Source of the DNA: a virus
Virus record (IMG/VR): IMGVR_UViG_3300031565_000211
Coordinates: 1 to 32,410 of that record
Length of the DNA stretch: 32,410 bases
Reading direction: 5' to 3' (one strand)
Position numbers and translations under genes: made by a program. Positions 16,475 to 22,995 of the stretch are shown here, one piece after another (position 1 is the first letter of the stretch; each line of letters starts with the position of its first letter). The notes beneath the pieces are model-generated. The model did not search any database and was not told the origin of the DNA. It worked only from the letters and a program-made list of their open reading frames with translations.

Positions 16475-16750
16475 ATGCTACACCACAGAAAAGCAAACGA
16501 AATAGACGTTTTTGATCAATTACTAGATGTCATAGCACGAAACAAACTTTCAAATGGGAAAATTCTAAAATCCTGCAATATCAGTAAAGGTAAAATGACA
16601 CGATGTATCAGGGGTGATGAAAGCCTTTCTATCGGGCAGTTCCAAGAGATCATAGACTTACTTGGTTACGAGCTTGTAATGATGAAGCGAGAAAATGTTG
16701 ACTTATCAAACCTAAAAGATCCAAGGAAAATGAAACGTGAATTTAAATAA
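16475..16750 (+). CDS. Helix-turn-helix DNA-binding protein (XRE-like)
   Basis: 91 residues. Residues about 15-65 (LLDVIARNKLSNGKILKSCN, then ISKGKMTRCIRGDESLSIGQ, then FQEIIDLLGYEL) follow the pattern of a Cro/C1-type helix-turn-helix. It starts two bases after the previous stop. It may be a Cro-like regulator of the early operon. There is no N-terminal protease domain and no sign of a full CI repressor. Confidence 0.6.
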   Translation: MLHHRKANEIDVFDQLLDVIARNKLSNGKILKSCNISKGKMTRCIRGDESLSIGQFQEIIDLLGYELVMMKRENVDLSNLKDPRKMKREFK

Positions 16751-17048
16751 AATGCTTCCAAAGTCATTGGTTGAATCAATAATTGAAATGATCAAAAGCG
16801 GAATGACTTCAAAAGAAATAGCTGTTGATCTTGACTTGCCTTTGTATCACATCTATGAAGGTCTAAAGTTTTACGGGTATCCACGAAGAGCAACTGAAAT
16901 ACTTAAAGGACAAAATAAAACAAATTCGTGTCATTGTGGTGCATATAAGAACAAATCAGATGATGAGTGTCCGAATTGTTATTCTATATGCGTTGCAGGA
17001 CGGCCGCTTTTAATTGAAGATATACGGGTGGTAAATTATGGGCAATAG
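16737..17048 (+). CDS. Helix-turn-helix plus zinc-ribbon protein
   Basis: 103 residues from GTG 16737 (AAGGA ten bases upstream); ATG 16752 is an alternative start. An N-terminal helix-turn-helix (SGMTSKEIAVDLDLPLYHIY) is followed by a four-Cys-type cluster (CHCGAYKNKSDDECPNCYSIC) that looks like a small zinc ribbon. It probably binds DNA. It overlaps the genes on both sides by 10-14 bases, so it is part of one tightly coupled operon. Confidence 0.55.
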   Translation: MNLNKMLPKSLVESIIEMIKSGMTSKEIAVDLDLPLYHIYEGLKFYGYPRRATEILKGQNKTNSCHCGAYKNKSDDECPNCYSICVAGRPLLIEDIRVVNYGQ

Positions 17049-17409
17049 TGGAATTAAAAAAAGACTCGATTATCTATGGTCTGCGTTAATCAGGAATCGT
17101 GCTCGCGATTGTTGCGAAAAGTGCGGTGCTTATGGGGTGCAGGCGCATCATATTTATTCAAGGCGCATAGAGTGCATCAGGTGGAGCCTATTAAATGGAA
17201 TCGCTTTATGCCCACGGTGTCACACTCAATCAAGCGTATTCTCTGCACACCTAACTCCTGATCTTTTCATGGAGTGGCTAGAGCAGGACAGACCACAAGA
17301 GCTAGAAGAACTAAGAGACATAAAAAGACTTAATGAAAAGCTTTATTTAGGAGATTTAGAGCTTTTAGAAAAAAAGTTTAAAATAATTCACAATACCCCT
17401 TGTTTTTAG
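17038..17409 (+). CDS. HNH endonuclease, NinG-like
   Basis: 123 residues. The signature is complete: CEKCG (C26, C29), AHHIYSR (H37, H38), NGIALCPRCH (N53, C58, C61, H62). Lambda-type phages carry a similar zinc-bound HNH nuclease (NinG/Rap) that cuts recombination intermediates. Together with the Rad52-type, NinB-like and RusA genes downstream this supports a recombination role. A homing or packaging HNH is less likely because the gene is far from the terminase genes. Confidence 0.8.
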   Translation: MGNSGIKKRLDYLWSALIRNRARDCCEKCGAYGVQAHHIYSRRIECIRWSLLNGIALCPRCHTQSSVFSAHLTPDLFMEWLEQDRPQELEELRDIKRLNEKLYLGDLELLEKKFKIIHNTPCF

Positions 17410-17411
17410 TA

Positions 17412-17425
17412 TTACATGTATGTAA
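17412..17425. promoter_or_regulatory. Short palindrome, possible operator
   Basis: TTACAT-GT-ATGTAA lies between the HNH stop and the next ribosome site (AAAGGAG). It could be bound by one of the small helix-turn-helix proteins encoded nearby. Only one copy was noticed. Confidence 0.3.
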
Positions 17426-17455
17426 ATTACTATAAAGCAAACAAAGGAGAAACAA

Positions 17456-17659
17456 ATGACCGATCTAGAGATTTTCTTAACAATGTACAAGGCTTTTGGT
17501 GTTGAGATTCCTTCTCCAAAATTCACAAACGTTGGATTTGTTATTGAGCTTGATAGGTTTACTAGCGAGAAATTCAAACATGGTTTTGGTAAATCACTCG
17601 TTAGCTTTGATTCGTGCGGGAAATTTGTTGATCAATATTTTCATGGAGCTGATCAATGA
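17456..17659 (+). CDS. Small hypothetical early protein
   Basis: 67 residues beginning MTDLEIFLTMYKAFGVEIPS and ending SCGKFVDQYFHGADQ. A strong ribosome site (AAAGGAGAAACA) lies seven bases upstream of the ATG. The stop overlaps the next start (ATGA). No known domain; compact mixed alpha/beta is likely. Confidence 0.6.
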   Translation: MTDLEIFLTMYKAFGVEIPSPKFTNVGFVIELDRFTSEKFKHGFGKSLVSFDSCGKFVDQYFHGADQ

Positions 17660-17922
17660 CCTTTTCAACTTGTCCGACAGATCAAAAATTTGCAAATGAT
17701 CCGCAGTATTCAGAAGATGAGCTATGTACTTTGTGTGGATGCGGTGAGCAGGTAGAAGAGACTCACACTGGAATCATGCTTTGTGAGAAGTGCATAGATA
17801 AGCTTGGTGATTTTGTGAAGCACGTAGAAGCCGTTGACAATGACGAAGAAGCCACAGATGAAGTATATGTCTTTGAAAATGGCTACTGCGTTTTTGGTGA
17901 GTTTAACTTTGTGGAATTCTAA
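17656..17922 (+). CDS. Small zinc-finger-like acidic protein
   Basis: 88 residues. Two Cys pairs (LCTLCGCGEQ and MLCEKCIDK) separated by about 20 residues form a likely zinc ribbon, followed by an acidic stretch (EAVDNDEEATDEVYVFE). May be a protein- or DNA-binding adaptor of the host machinery. The stop overlaps the next start (TAATG). Confidence 0.6.
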   Translation: MTFSTCPTDQKFANDPQYSEDELCTLCGCGEQVEETHTGIMLCEKCIDKLGDFVKHVEAVDNDEEATDEVYVFENGYCVFGEFNFVEF

Positions 17923-18065
17923 TGAATTTATTTGAAAAAATTACAGAAGCAAGAAACATTCTTCTTTCAACAGAAATGAAAAAAAGCGGAAAGAATACTG
18001 ATGAGATACAAAAAATCAATAAGCGTGCCGAGATTTTTTCGCGTATCACTATTGGGAAATTCTAA
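17922..18065 (+). CDS. Tiny early protein, 47 residues
   Basis: MNLFEKITEARNILLSTEMK followed by KSGKNTDEIQKINKRAEIF and SRITIGKF. It is linked to both neighbours by TAATG overlaps, which supports translation. The first 25 residues look like the N-terminus of phage ERF-type recombinases, but the rest of that domain is missing, so this might be a remnant or chance resemblance. Confidence 0.45.
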   Translation: MNLFEKITEARNILLSTEMKKSGKNTDEIQKINKRAEIFSRITIGKF

Positions 18066-18172
18066 TGGGTGCGGGTGATACAGACGAATTTATCTCACTT
18101 ATGGAGGCTGACGATCAAGCCTCTATTGAACTTGAACAAATGACACAAGAGGAGTTTTTGAATGAAATTTAG
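18065..18172 (+). CDS. Tiny acidic protein, 35 residues
   Basis: MGAGDTDEFISLMEADDQAS followed by IELEQMTQEEFLNEI, strongly acidic and helical. It begins at a TAATG overlap and ends 11 bases into the next gene. Small acidic phage proteins sometimes mimic DNA or inhibit host enzymes; nothing specific can be claimed. Confidence 0.4.
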   Translation: MGAGDTDEFISLMEADDQASIELEQMTQEEFLNEI

Positions 18173-18731
18173 CGAACTATTGAAAGGTCACTCAATTGAG
18201 TGCAAGTCTCAGGAAGAAGTGGACTCTGTTTTGAAGTATGCGGATATTAAGCACAGTTCACAAAATGATGGATATTGTGAGTACCGCAATTATTTAGAGC
18301 AGTCTCTTCAAAAGGATATGTATGGATTTTATAAGAGTCGCGAGCCTGGATTTAAGCTTATCACAGTAAAAGAAGCACTAAAGCTTCTAGGAGAGAAAGA
18401 AATGGAAGTAGTAAAGAGCATTACACAAGAAGAGCTAAACAAGCTTACTGAAATCAATACTGTTTGGGGTAAGTTTCCTGTTATGCTTGTTTCTGATAAT
18501 TCAGAGGACGACGCAAAGCGCATTAAAAGAGCACGAATTATAATCTTCTCTGGGACATCTGGATTTATTGCTGTTGGTAGTGGCTATAATGATAAATTCC
18601 TTTGTGGTGAAAGGAATTTTGAAACGACTCACTGGAAATACGCAGTACCAAACACCCATAAATCCGCTCGGATGATTCAGATTGAAAAGCTAGAGAAAGA
18701 GCTAGAAAAGCTTAAGGGGATGGAAGAATGA
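18162..18731 (+). CDS. Hypothetical early protein, 189 residues
   Basis: Starts MKFSELLKGHSIECKSQEEV with GAGGAG about ten bases upstream, and ends in a charged helix with coiled-coil character (RMIQIEKLEKELEKLKGMEE). The middle has a beta-rich part (ARIIIFSGTSGFIAVGSG). No family recognised. It lies immediately before the annealing protein gene (ATGA overlap) and may be a partner. Confidence 0.55.
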   Translation: MKFSELLKGHSIECKSQEEVDSVLKYADIKHSSQNDGYCEYRNYLEQSLQKDMYGFYKSREPGFKLITVKEALKLLGEKEMEVVKSITQEELNKLTEINTVWGKFPVMLVSDNSEDDAKRIKRARIIIFSGTSGFIAVGSGYNDKFLCGERNFETTHWKYAVPNTHKSARMIQIEKLEKELEKLKGMEE

Positions 18732-19369
18732 ATCTAAAAGAATTACAAGACCCTATTGACCATAAATACAGGGTTCAGCAGGCTAAAGAATACGGTGCTA
18801 ATATCGTTGCCTACATTGACTCACGAGATGTACAGCAAGTCTTAGATGATGTATGTTGCCCTGAGAATTGGCAGGTTAAGTACGAGAGAGAACCGAAAGG
18901 AGGACTCTTTGCGCATGTAGGTATTCTTTGTAATGGCGAATGGGTTTGGAAATCCGATGTAGGCACTGAATCAGAAGTGGAAAAAGAAAAAGGCGAAGCA
19001 TCGGACGCATTTAAACGGGCTGCTGTTATGTGGGGTATCGGACGTTTTCTTTATGATCTCCCAATCATCCATTTAAAGACAAAGCAAAATGCAAAAGGAA
19101 AGTATGACCCAGTAGATGAGAAAGGAGCTGTTATTAAGCCTTGGGATATTACACGATACTGCATGAACCGATTTGTAAGAGATCACGGCCCATACCATCG
19201 GGTACTAGCCCTAGTGAAAGCAAAGGCCATTACATCTGAAAATGTCAAATTAGTTCTCGCTCAAAACGGATACGACAATTGGAATTGTATTGAAGGGCTT
19301 GAAGATCAGAAGTCAATGCTGTCTGAAATCAAAGCTTTTATTGAGAGACAAAATGCGATTCCAAGCTAA
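18728..19369 (+). CDS. Single-strand annealing protein, Rad52/22 family
   Basis: 213 residues. The family pattern is clear: YIDSRDVQQVLDDVCCPENW, a strand pair ending CNGEWVWKSDVGTES, then EKGEASDAFKRAAVMWGIGR followed by FLYDLP. The phage forms (Sak-like, DdrA/Rad52 type) bind single strands as rings and anneal complementary DNA, driving homologous recombination without host RecA. Followed by NinB-like and SSB-like genes, which fit the same pathway. No accompanying exonuclease gene was recognised. The start has GGGGATGGAAG upstream. Confidence 0.85.
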   Translation: MNLKELQDPIDHKYRVQQAKEYGANIVAYIDSRDVQQVLDDVCCPENWQVKYEREPKGGLFAHVGILCNGEWVWKSDVGTESEVEKEKGEASDAFKRAAVMWGIGRFLYDLPIIHLKTKQNAKGKYDPVDEKGAVIKPWDITRYCMNRFVRDHGPYHRVLALVKAKAITSENVKLVLAQNGYDNWNCIEGLEDQKSMLSEIKAFIERQNAIPS

Positions 19370-19775
19370 AAAGAATGGTCAAAAGTTAGAGCTTATAGAC
19401 AACTCTTGGCCTTTCGTTTTGTCTAACCTCAAGGATGGTATCAAGTATGAAATCATAATCAAGCGATTCTCAAAGCATCGGACTAACAAACAAATTTCCA
19501 CCTACCATATGTTACGGGCTTGGTGGGTTGACATGATGCTAGAAGATGGGAACATTTATTCACCGATTGAATCCGAATATTGGTTTAAAGAGTGGATAGG
19601 ATGGATGCAGGAAAGTGAGTTCATTGATAAAGACGGGGAAGTCCACACAAAGTTAATCCCAAAGAGTATACACAATTTGACGACTCTTGAGATGAGCGCA
19701 CTATACAAGATGATAGTAGACAGGGCACATGATTGGTGGCCGGGTTGTATCGTTCCTGTGGTTGAATTCACATAA
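19353..19775 (+). CDS. NinB-like recombination protein
   Basis: 140 residues from ATG 19353; the frame is open further upstream, but that lies within the annealing protein gene. NinB of lambda is 146 residues and binds single-stranded DNA. Matching features are the KRFSKHRTNKQISTYHMLRA segment (in NinB, R-S-x-x-Q-N-A-x-Y-W-like) and a C-terminal EMSALYKMIVDRAHDWWPG. It overlaps the annealing gene by 17 bases, consistent with joint function. Confidence 0.65.
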   Translation: MRFQAKKNGQKLELIDNSWPFVLSNLKDGIKYEIIIKRFSKHRTNKQISTYHMLRAWWVDMMLEDGNIYSPIESEYWFKEWIGWMQESEFIDKDGEVHTKLIPKSIHNLTTLEMSALYKMIVDRAHDWWPGCIVPVVEFT

Positions 19776-19794
19776 ACAAAAAGGAGAAATGAGA

Positions 19795-20094
19795 ATGGAA
19801 AAGATTTTTTGCGGTGATGGGAAATCATTCGGACAATTTGAATCTGTGAAGCTCAATATTTGCTTATCGGATATTCCACCAGAGTACAGACAGAAAGCGA
19901 AGAACGGAAAGACCTACGCTACTTTAGTTCTTAGCCGAAAGAAAGGGCCTGACCAATACGGAAAAACGCACTACATAGAAGTAGACACATGGAAGCAAAC
20001 AGGAGAGCCAAAGAAACAGAATTTCTCAAACCCTCTTGATGAGACTATGGAATTTAACCAAGATCATGGAAACCATGATGATATGCCTTTTTAG
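19795..20094 (+). CDS. SSB-like single-stranded DNA-binding protein with C-terminal interaction tip
   Basis: 99 residues from ATG 19795 (GGAG eight bases upstream; the ATG at 19789 is too close). The core KTYATLVLSRKKGPDQYGKT followed by HYIEVDTW looks like OB-fold strands, and the protein ends in an acidic stretch closing with HDDMPF, the tip that bacterial SSB uses (DDDIPF) to recruit repair and replication partners. It is shorter than host SSB (about 160-180). It likely coats single strands during annealing and recruits host proteins. Its TAG stop after the conserved tip also shows TAG is a normal stop here. Confidence 0.7.
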   Translation: MEKIFCGDGKSFGQFESVKLNICLSDIPPEYRQKAKNGKTYATLVLSRKKGPDQYGKTHYIEVDTWKQTGEPKKQNFSNPLDETMEFNQDHGNHDDMPF

Positions 20095-20122
20095 CTAGTC
20101 CCAATCCCTACCTAGCTAAATA

Positions 20123-20162
20123 CCCGCATAATGCTTTGACCTAATGATAGGCATTGTGCGGG
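20123..20162 (+). other. Strong RNA hairpin, possible attenuator or terminator
   Basis: CCCGCATAATGC and GCATTGTGCGGG form a 12-pair stem (one G-T wobble) with a 16-base loop, followed by ACTCTTTTGG. The T-run is short, so it may be a leaky terminator or an RNA stability or processing element between the SSB-like gene and the next gene. Confidence 0.6.
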
Positions 20163-20179
20163 ACTCTTTTGGAGACACT

Positions 20180-20419
20180 ATGACACAGACAATAAGCCCA
20201 CAGACTTTGAAAGTCATGAACCGCCTAAAGGTTAAGTGGCATTCAAACTTGAAGATCTCTAAAGACTTGAATGTCACGAGCGCAAGTAAAGCCATAAGTA
20301 GAATTAGAAAGCTGTGCTTACTTGGTCAAATAAATTTCACTCTAAAAGAGCGAATATTACCATGCGAAAATGGATGGTACAAAGAATTTTATCTTTCAAA
20401 AAATAAGGTTAAAAAATGA
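20180..20419 (+). CDS. Small winged-helix-like DNA-binding protein
   Basis: 79 residues from ATG 20180, with GGAG six bases upstream; the longer frame from 20144 overlaps the hairpin. The sequence LKISKDLNVTSASKAISRIR followed by KLCLLGQINF fits a winged helix as in MarR- or replication-type adaptors. It may regulate the late part of the early operon. The stop overlaps the next start. Confidence 0.5.
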   Translation: MTQTISPQTLKVMNRLKVKWHSNLKISKDLNVTSASKAISRIRKLCLLGQINFTLKERILPCENGWYKEFYLSKNKVKK

Positions 20420-20802
20420 TTGACTACATAGAAAAAGCGATGAGAACAAATACCGATGATGGAGGTCCACTGTCAAGAATCTTGCAAGACAATGACCTAC
20501 TTCAATTGATGCACGCATGTATTGGTGTTTCAACTGAGGCGGGAGAGTTGATAGACCCAGTTAAAAAAGCGGTATTCTATGGAGCCTCAATTGATAAAAT
20601 CAATTTGATGGAAGAGGTAGGGGACGTACTTTGGTATTGTGCTATCATCCTACGATACACAGGACACACATTTGATGATGCCATGGAGCGTAATATTTCA
20701 AAGCTTCAAAAAAGATACCCTGATAAATTCACAGAAGAAAATGCCACAAAAAGAGATCTGAAAAAAGAACGAATTGAACTTGAAAAGGTTAGAATCATAT
20801 GA
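20416..20802 (+). CDS. MazG-like nucleotide pyrophosphohydrolase
   Basis: 128 residues, all-alpha. The acidic metal-binding pattern of the superfamily is present: STEAGELIDPVKK (E-x2-E-type pair) and LMEEVGDVLWYCAIIL (E-E-x2-D), then NISKLQKRYPDKF. Such enzymes hydrolyse NTPs or dNTPs to monophosphates; phage forms may alter the ppGpp or nucleotide balance of starved hosts or clear non-canonical nucleotides. It lies in a run of overlapping genes (ATGA at both ends). Confidence 0.8.
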   Translation: MIDYIEKAMRTNTDDGGPLSRILQDNDLLQLMHACIGVSTEAGELIDPVKKAVFYGASIDKINLMEEVGDVLWYCAIILRYTGHTFDDAMERNISKLQKRYPDKFTEENATKRDLKKERIELEKVRII

Positions 20803-20990
20803 CACGAAAAGAACGAATCAAAGTAGCATCAAAGCTTAAAAAGAAACGCGAAAGTTTAGGACACACTCAAACCGAATGTTCTGAAATCTTAGGTGTAAGC
20901 GGGTGTGCTCGTATTTCTAATTGGGAGCGTGGCATTATTGTACCTAGCTCTTTAGTTGCAAATGCTATCCAAAAGTATTTAGAGCTGTGA
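20799..20990 (+). CDS. XRE-family regulator
   Basis: 63 residues, essentially one helix-turn-helix domain: KLKKKRESLGHTQTECSEIL, then GVSGCARISNWERG and VPSSLV. It is close to Cro-type single-domain repressors. Overlaps the MazG-like gene by four bases and the RusA gene by four. The binding site is unknown; the palindrome at 17412 or the early control region are candidates. Confidence 0.75.
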   Translation: MTRKERIKVASKLKKKRESLGHTQTECSEILGVSGCARISNWERGIIVPSSLVANAIQKYLEL

Positions 20991-21364
20991 TAGTAAAGGT
21001 TCCTTTATTCGTGAAAGTTGGAACATCTAAAAAGGTGTATCTAAATATGAACACATACAGGAACCTGCACTACTTTACAAGCAATCTTTTAAAAAAAGAA
21101 GTGAAGCGGATAGTACAAAGCCAAGTGATCGGAGAGATAGACTGGCCTTGTGTGGTTGAGATAGTCCTGATAGTACCTGATAAAAGAAGAAGAGACCTAT
21201 CTAACTTTTGCTCTGTAGCTGACAAAATGGTATGCGATGCTTTAGTGGAAATCGGGGCTATTCCAGACGATAGCACAGACTATATAAAAGAAGTACGATA
21301 CCTTTTTGGAGGCATAGACAAAGTAAATAGTGGTTTTTTAATAAGAGTATCAAAAAAAGATTAA
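20987..21364 (+). CDS. rusA: RusA-type Holliday junction resolvase
   Basis: 125 residues from GTG 20987, overlapping the previous stop (GTGA). The catalytic acids of the family are visible: RRRDLSNFCSVADKMVCDAL (D70, D79, D84) and IGAIPDDSTDYI (D94, D95). E. coli RusA is 120 residues and comes from a prophage. It cuts four-way junctions made by recombination or replication. It closes the recombination module and is followed by a strong terminator. Confidence 0.9.
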   Translation: MIVKVPLFVKVGTSKKVYLNMNTYRNLHYFTSNLLKKEVKRIVQSQVIGEIDWPCVVEIVLIVPDKRRRDLSNFCSVADKMVCDALVEIGAIPDDSTDYIKEVRYLFGGIDKVNSGFLIRVSKKD

Positions 21365-21403
21365 AATAAATTCACCTGTGTTCTCTGGAAAACAAGCTAA
21401 TTA

Positions 21404-21433
21404 AGCGGGTAACTAAAAATTACTCGCTTTTTT
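21404..21433 (+). terminator. Rho-independent terminator after rusA
   Basis: AGCGGGTAA-CTAAAAA-TTACTCGCT forms a nine-pair stem (one wobble) running into TTTTTT. It ends the early recombination operon, just before a new promoter. Confidence 0.9.
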
Positions 21434-21456
21434 ATTGTCTGATTGAAAGAAAAGTG

Positions 21457-21485
21457 TTGACGAAGTGTTTTTATAGTGATATATT
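21457..21485 (+). promoter_or_regulatory. Sigma70-type promoter of the accessory operon
   Basis: TTGACG, exactly 17 bases, TATATT. Both boxes and the spacing are close to consensus. It starts the operon of small accessory genes from 21.6 kb, and probably also transcribes the cassette array. Confidence 0.8.
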
Positions 21486-21610
21486 GTATTCATCAACGAA
21501 ACGAAACACTGAACCAAAGGATACACCATGAAACACTAGCCAAACTCACCCCTGAAAGCGTAACCAGCTTCGCAACTGGCAGGGGGATAACTTTTCACCA
21601 AAGGAACGAA
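21486..21610 (+). other. Structured 5' leader with a three-codon minigene
   Basis: After the promoter, AAAGGATACACC precedes ATG-AAA-CAC-TAG (21528-21539), a possible leader peptide M-K-H. A two-stem structure follows: outer CCCCTG (21549-21554) with CAGGGG (21580-21585), inner CCAG (21564-21567) with CTGG (21576-21579). The next gene has its own AAGGA. The arrangement could serve translational control or RNA stability. No known riboswitch class is recognised. Confidence 0.5.
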
Positions 21611-21778
21611 ATGAAGAAAACAAAACTCAACGATCGCCGAGCACTCACAGAAGCGCAAGACAAACGGATTCTAAAACTCTTCAAAGACGGATACTCAGCC
21701 TCAGTAATACAAGAGCGATTCTACCCGACAGTATCTGTGATGGCAATTTACAGGGCAAGAACGAGGGCTGAGAAATGA
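21611..21778 (+). CDS. Small helix-turn-helix protein, 55 residues
   Basis: MKKTKLNDRRALTEAQDKRI followed by LKLFKDGYSASVIQERFYPT and VSVMAIYRARTRAEK. The pattern GYSASVIQERFYPTVSVMAI resembles the recognition part of a helix-turn-helix. The ATG has AAGGA eight bases upstream; the open frame further upstream covers the leader. It is the first gene after the new promoter and might regulate it. Its stop overlaps the next start. Confidence 0.55.
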   Translation: MKKTKLNDRRALTEAQDKRILKLFKDGYSASVIQERFYPTVSVMAIYRARTRAEK

Positions 21779-21924
21779 CGAAGCAACAGCTATTCCCATC
21801 AGTCATGATAATTCTGAGTGGCTGTTCTGCAATCGCAAACGTTCAGGCTAAAAATTGGAATCTCGTTATTTACTGGATTTCAGCCGCAATTTTAACCGCC
21901 TCAGTGACTTTTAAGATAGGGTAG
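21775..21924 (+). CDS. Small membrane protein, 49 residues
   Basis: MTKQQLFPSVMIILSGCSAI followed by ANVQAKNWNLVIYWISAAIL and TASVTFKIG. Two hydrophobic segments (about 6-23 and 28-45) suggest a hairpin in the membrane. Similar short proteins are common in phage accessory operons without known role. A holin-like action is possible but cannot be supported, as the lysis genes lie elsewhere. Confidence 0.55.
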   Translation: MTKQQLFPSVMIILSGCSAIANVQAKNWNLVIYWISAAILTASVTFKIG

Positions 21925-21928
21925 ACGC

Positions 21929-22057
21929 ATGCAGAAAGAAAACAGAAAAGCAAAGCTATATGGTGACTTCTTGATAGCGATTATCGTTATGCTACTAGGG
22001 GCTGCTGTAATCAAATCGATTTTTATTTCACTCAAAATTTTAGAGGTTATCCAATGA
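21929..22057 (+). CDS. Single-span membrane peptide, 42 residues
   Basis: MQKENRKAKLYGDFLIAIIV followed by MLLGAAVIKSIFISLKILEV and IQ. A basic start and one hydrophobic helix (about 14-37) predict an inner-membrane peptide with its N-terminus inside. It overlaps the next gene by four bases. Confidence 0.5.
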   Translation: MQKENRKAKLYGDFLIAIIVMLLGAAVIKSIFISLKILEVIQ

Positions 22058-22608
22058 ACGAAATTCGCGAATACCTAAAGAAATTCAACGCCTGTGAAGA
22101 AGGTTATGACTGGGCTGTGGAAAGCTGTACAACCATGCAAGAAGTATGGGACACCTGTAAACCTGAGTGGCTAATCTGGCTAGCAACCGATACAGATTGC
22201 ACAACTGACAGAGAAAAGCACGAGTTCGGATTAGCAGCAGCACAGCAAGTTGAGCACCTGATGACAGACCAGCGCAGTAAAGACGCTTTGAAAGTAAAGC
22301 GTAGGTGGTTGGATGGAGCAGCTACGGATGAAGAGTTTGAGACAGCACGGGAAGCAGCATGGGCAGCAGCACGGGTAGCAGCATGGGCAGCACGGGTAGC
22401 AGCACGGGAAGCAGCAGGGGCAGCACGGGCAGCACTGGAAGTAGCAGGGGCAGCACGGGCAGCAGCAGGGGCAGCAGCATGGGCAACAGCACGGGCAGTA
22501 GGGGAAGTAGCACAGGCAGCACGGTCAGCAGGGGCGGCAGCACGGGATACCCAAGCAAAATGGATTCGGGATAACCTAAAACCGAACTTTACAAGAGGTG
22601 CAAAATGA
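22054..22608 (+). CDS. Ala-rich repeat protein, 'putative immunity protein' family
   Basis: 184 residues. The N-terminal domain (EIREYLKKFNACEEGYDWAV, QEVWDTCKPEWLIWLA, then VEHLMTDQRSKDAL) matches a family common in gut phages and bacteria named putative immunity protein (Imm5-like). Residues about 88-165 are a run of AR-x-AA-type repeats (A, R, W, G, V, E), predicted to form a long amphipathic helix, ending in a domain-closing QAKWIRDNLKPNF. The coding DNA here is much richer in G and C than its neighbours and made of GCAGCACGGG-type units, so slippage is likely to change its length. The biochemical role is unknown. Confidence 0.7.
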   Translation: MNEIREYLKKFNACEEGYDWAVESCTTMQEVWDTCKPEWLIWLATDTDCTTDREKHEFGLAAAQQVEHLMTDQRSKDALKVKRRWLDGAATDEEFETAREAAWAAARVAAWAARVAAREAAGAARAALEVAGAARAAAGAAAWATARAVGEVAQAARSAGAAARDTQAKWIRDNLKPNFTRGAK

Positions 22609-22808
22609 TTCGCCCACTAATCGCAGTACAAATAATCCTCTCGATCCTGACAGCTTTATCTTACCACTTCGGACAAGAGTATGAAAAGATGGCTAATCTT
22701 TTATGGGGAATTTTCGCCGTAGTCTTGATCACGGTTCTGATCGTCTGGGAGCTTATGGATTCAAAAGGAACGGACCGTCCACAGGATGGAGAGGAGACAC
22801 GAACATGA
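22605..22808 (+). CDS. Two-span membrane protein, 67 residues
   Basis: Hydrophobic segments near residues 3-21 and 30-49 (MANLLWGIFAVVLITVLIVW), followed by a hydrophilic tail (MDSKGTDRPQDGEETRT). Starts at an ATGA overlap with the Ala-rich gene, with AAGAGG upstream. Function unknown. Confidence 0.55.
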   Translation: MIRPLIAVQIILSILTALSYHFGQEYEKMANLLWGIFAVVLITVLIVWELMDSKGTDRPQDGEETRT

Positions 22809-22984
22809 AATACCTATTCCCAATCCTGCTAATAATTGCCCTCGCCATCGGATACTTCTACGAGCATGAAGAAGGCCCGTACAAACCGAAAGTGCAGGAG
22901 ATTCCAAGCGAGGTGAGAGACCAAGCCCGTGAAATTTTGAGAGAATATTTGAAAGACAACTGGATCGCTTTGGCGTTCTTATAG
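22805..22984 (+). CDS. Membrane-anchored small protein, 59 residues
   Basis: MKYLFPILLIIALAIGYFYE is an N-terminal anchor or signal, followed by a soluble helical domain (PSEVRDQAREILREYLKD) and a hydrophobic end. GGAGAGGA upstream gives a good ribosome site. Overlaps the previous gene by four bases. No family recognised. Confidence 0.55.
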   Translation: MKYLFPILLIIALAIGYFYEHEEGPYKPKVQEIPSEVRDQAREILREYLKDNWIALAFL

Positions 22985-22995
22985 GAGAATTGAAG

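Noticed and set aside
16475-16750. CI-type lysogeny repressor
   Set aside because: Only a single small helix-turn-helix domain is visible, no dimerisation or autoprotease domain, and no integrase is encoded; a Cro-like regulator is more likely.
21775-22057. Holin pair
   Set aside because: The two small membrane proteins lie far from the M15 peptidase gene and in the accessory operon; membrane segments alone do not support the call.
22322-22558. Leucine/proline-rich open frame on the minus strand
   Set aside because: It is the antisense shadow of the Ala-rich repeats of the gene at 22054-22608; it has no ribosome site and its composition follows from the repeat.
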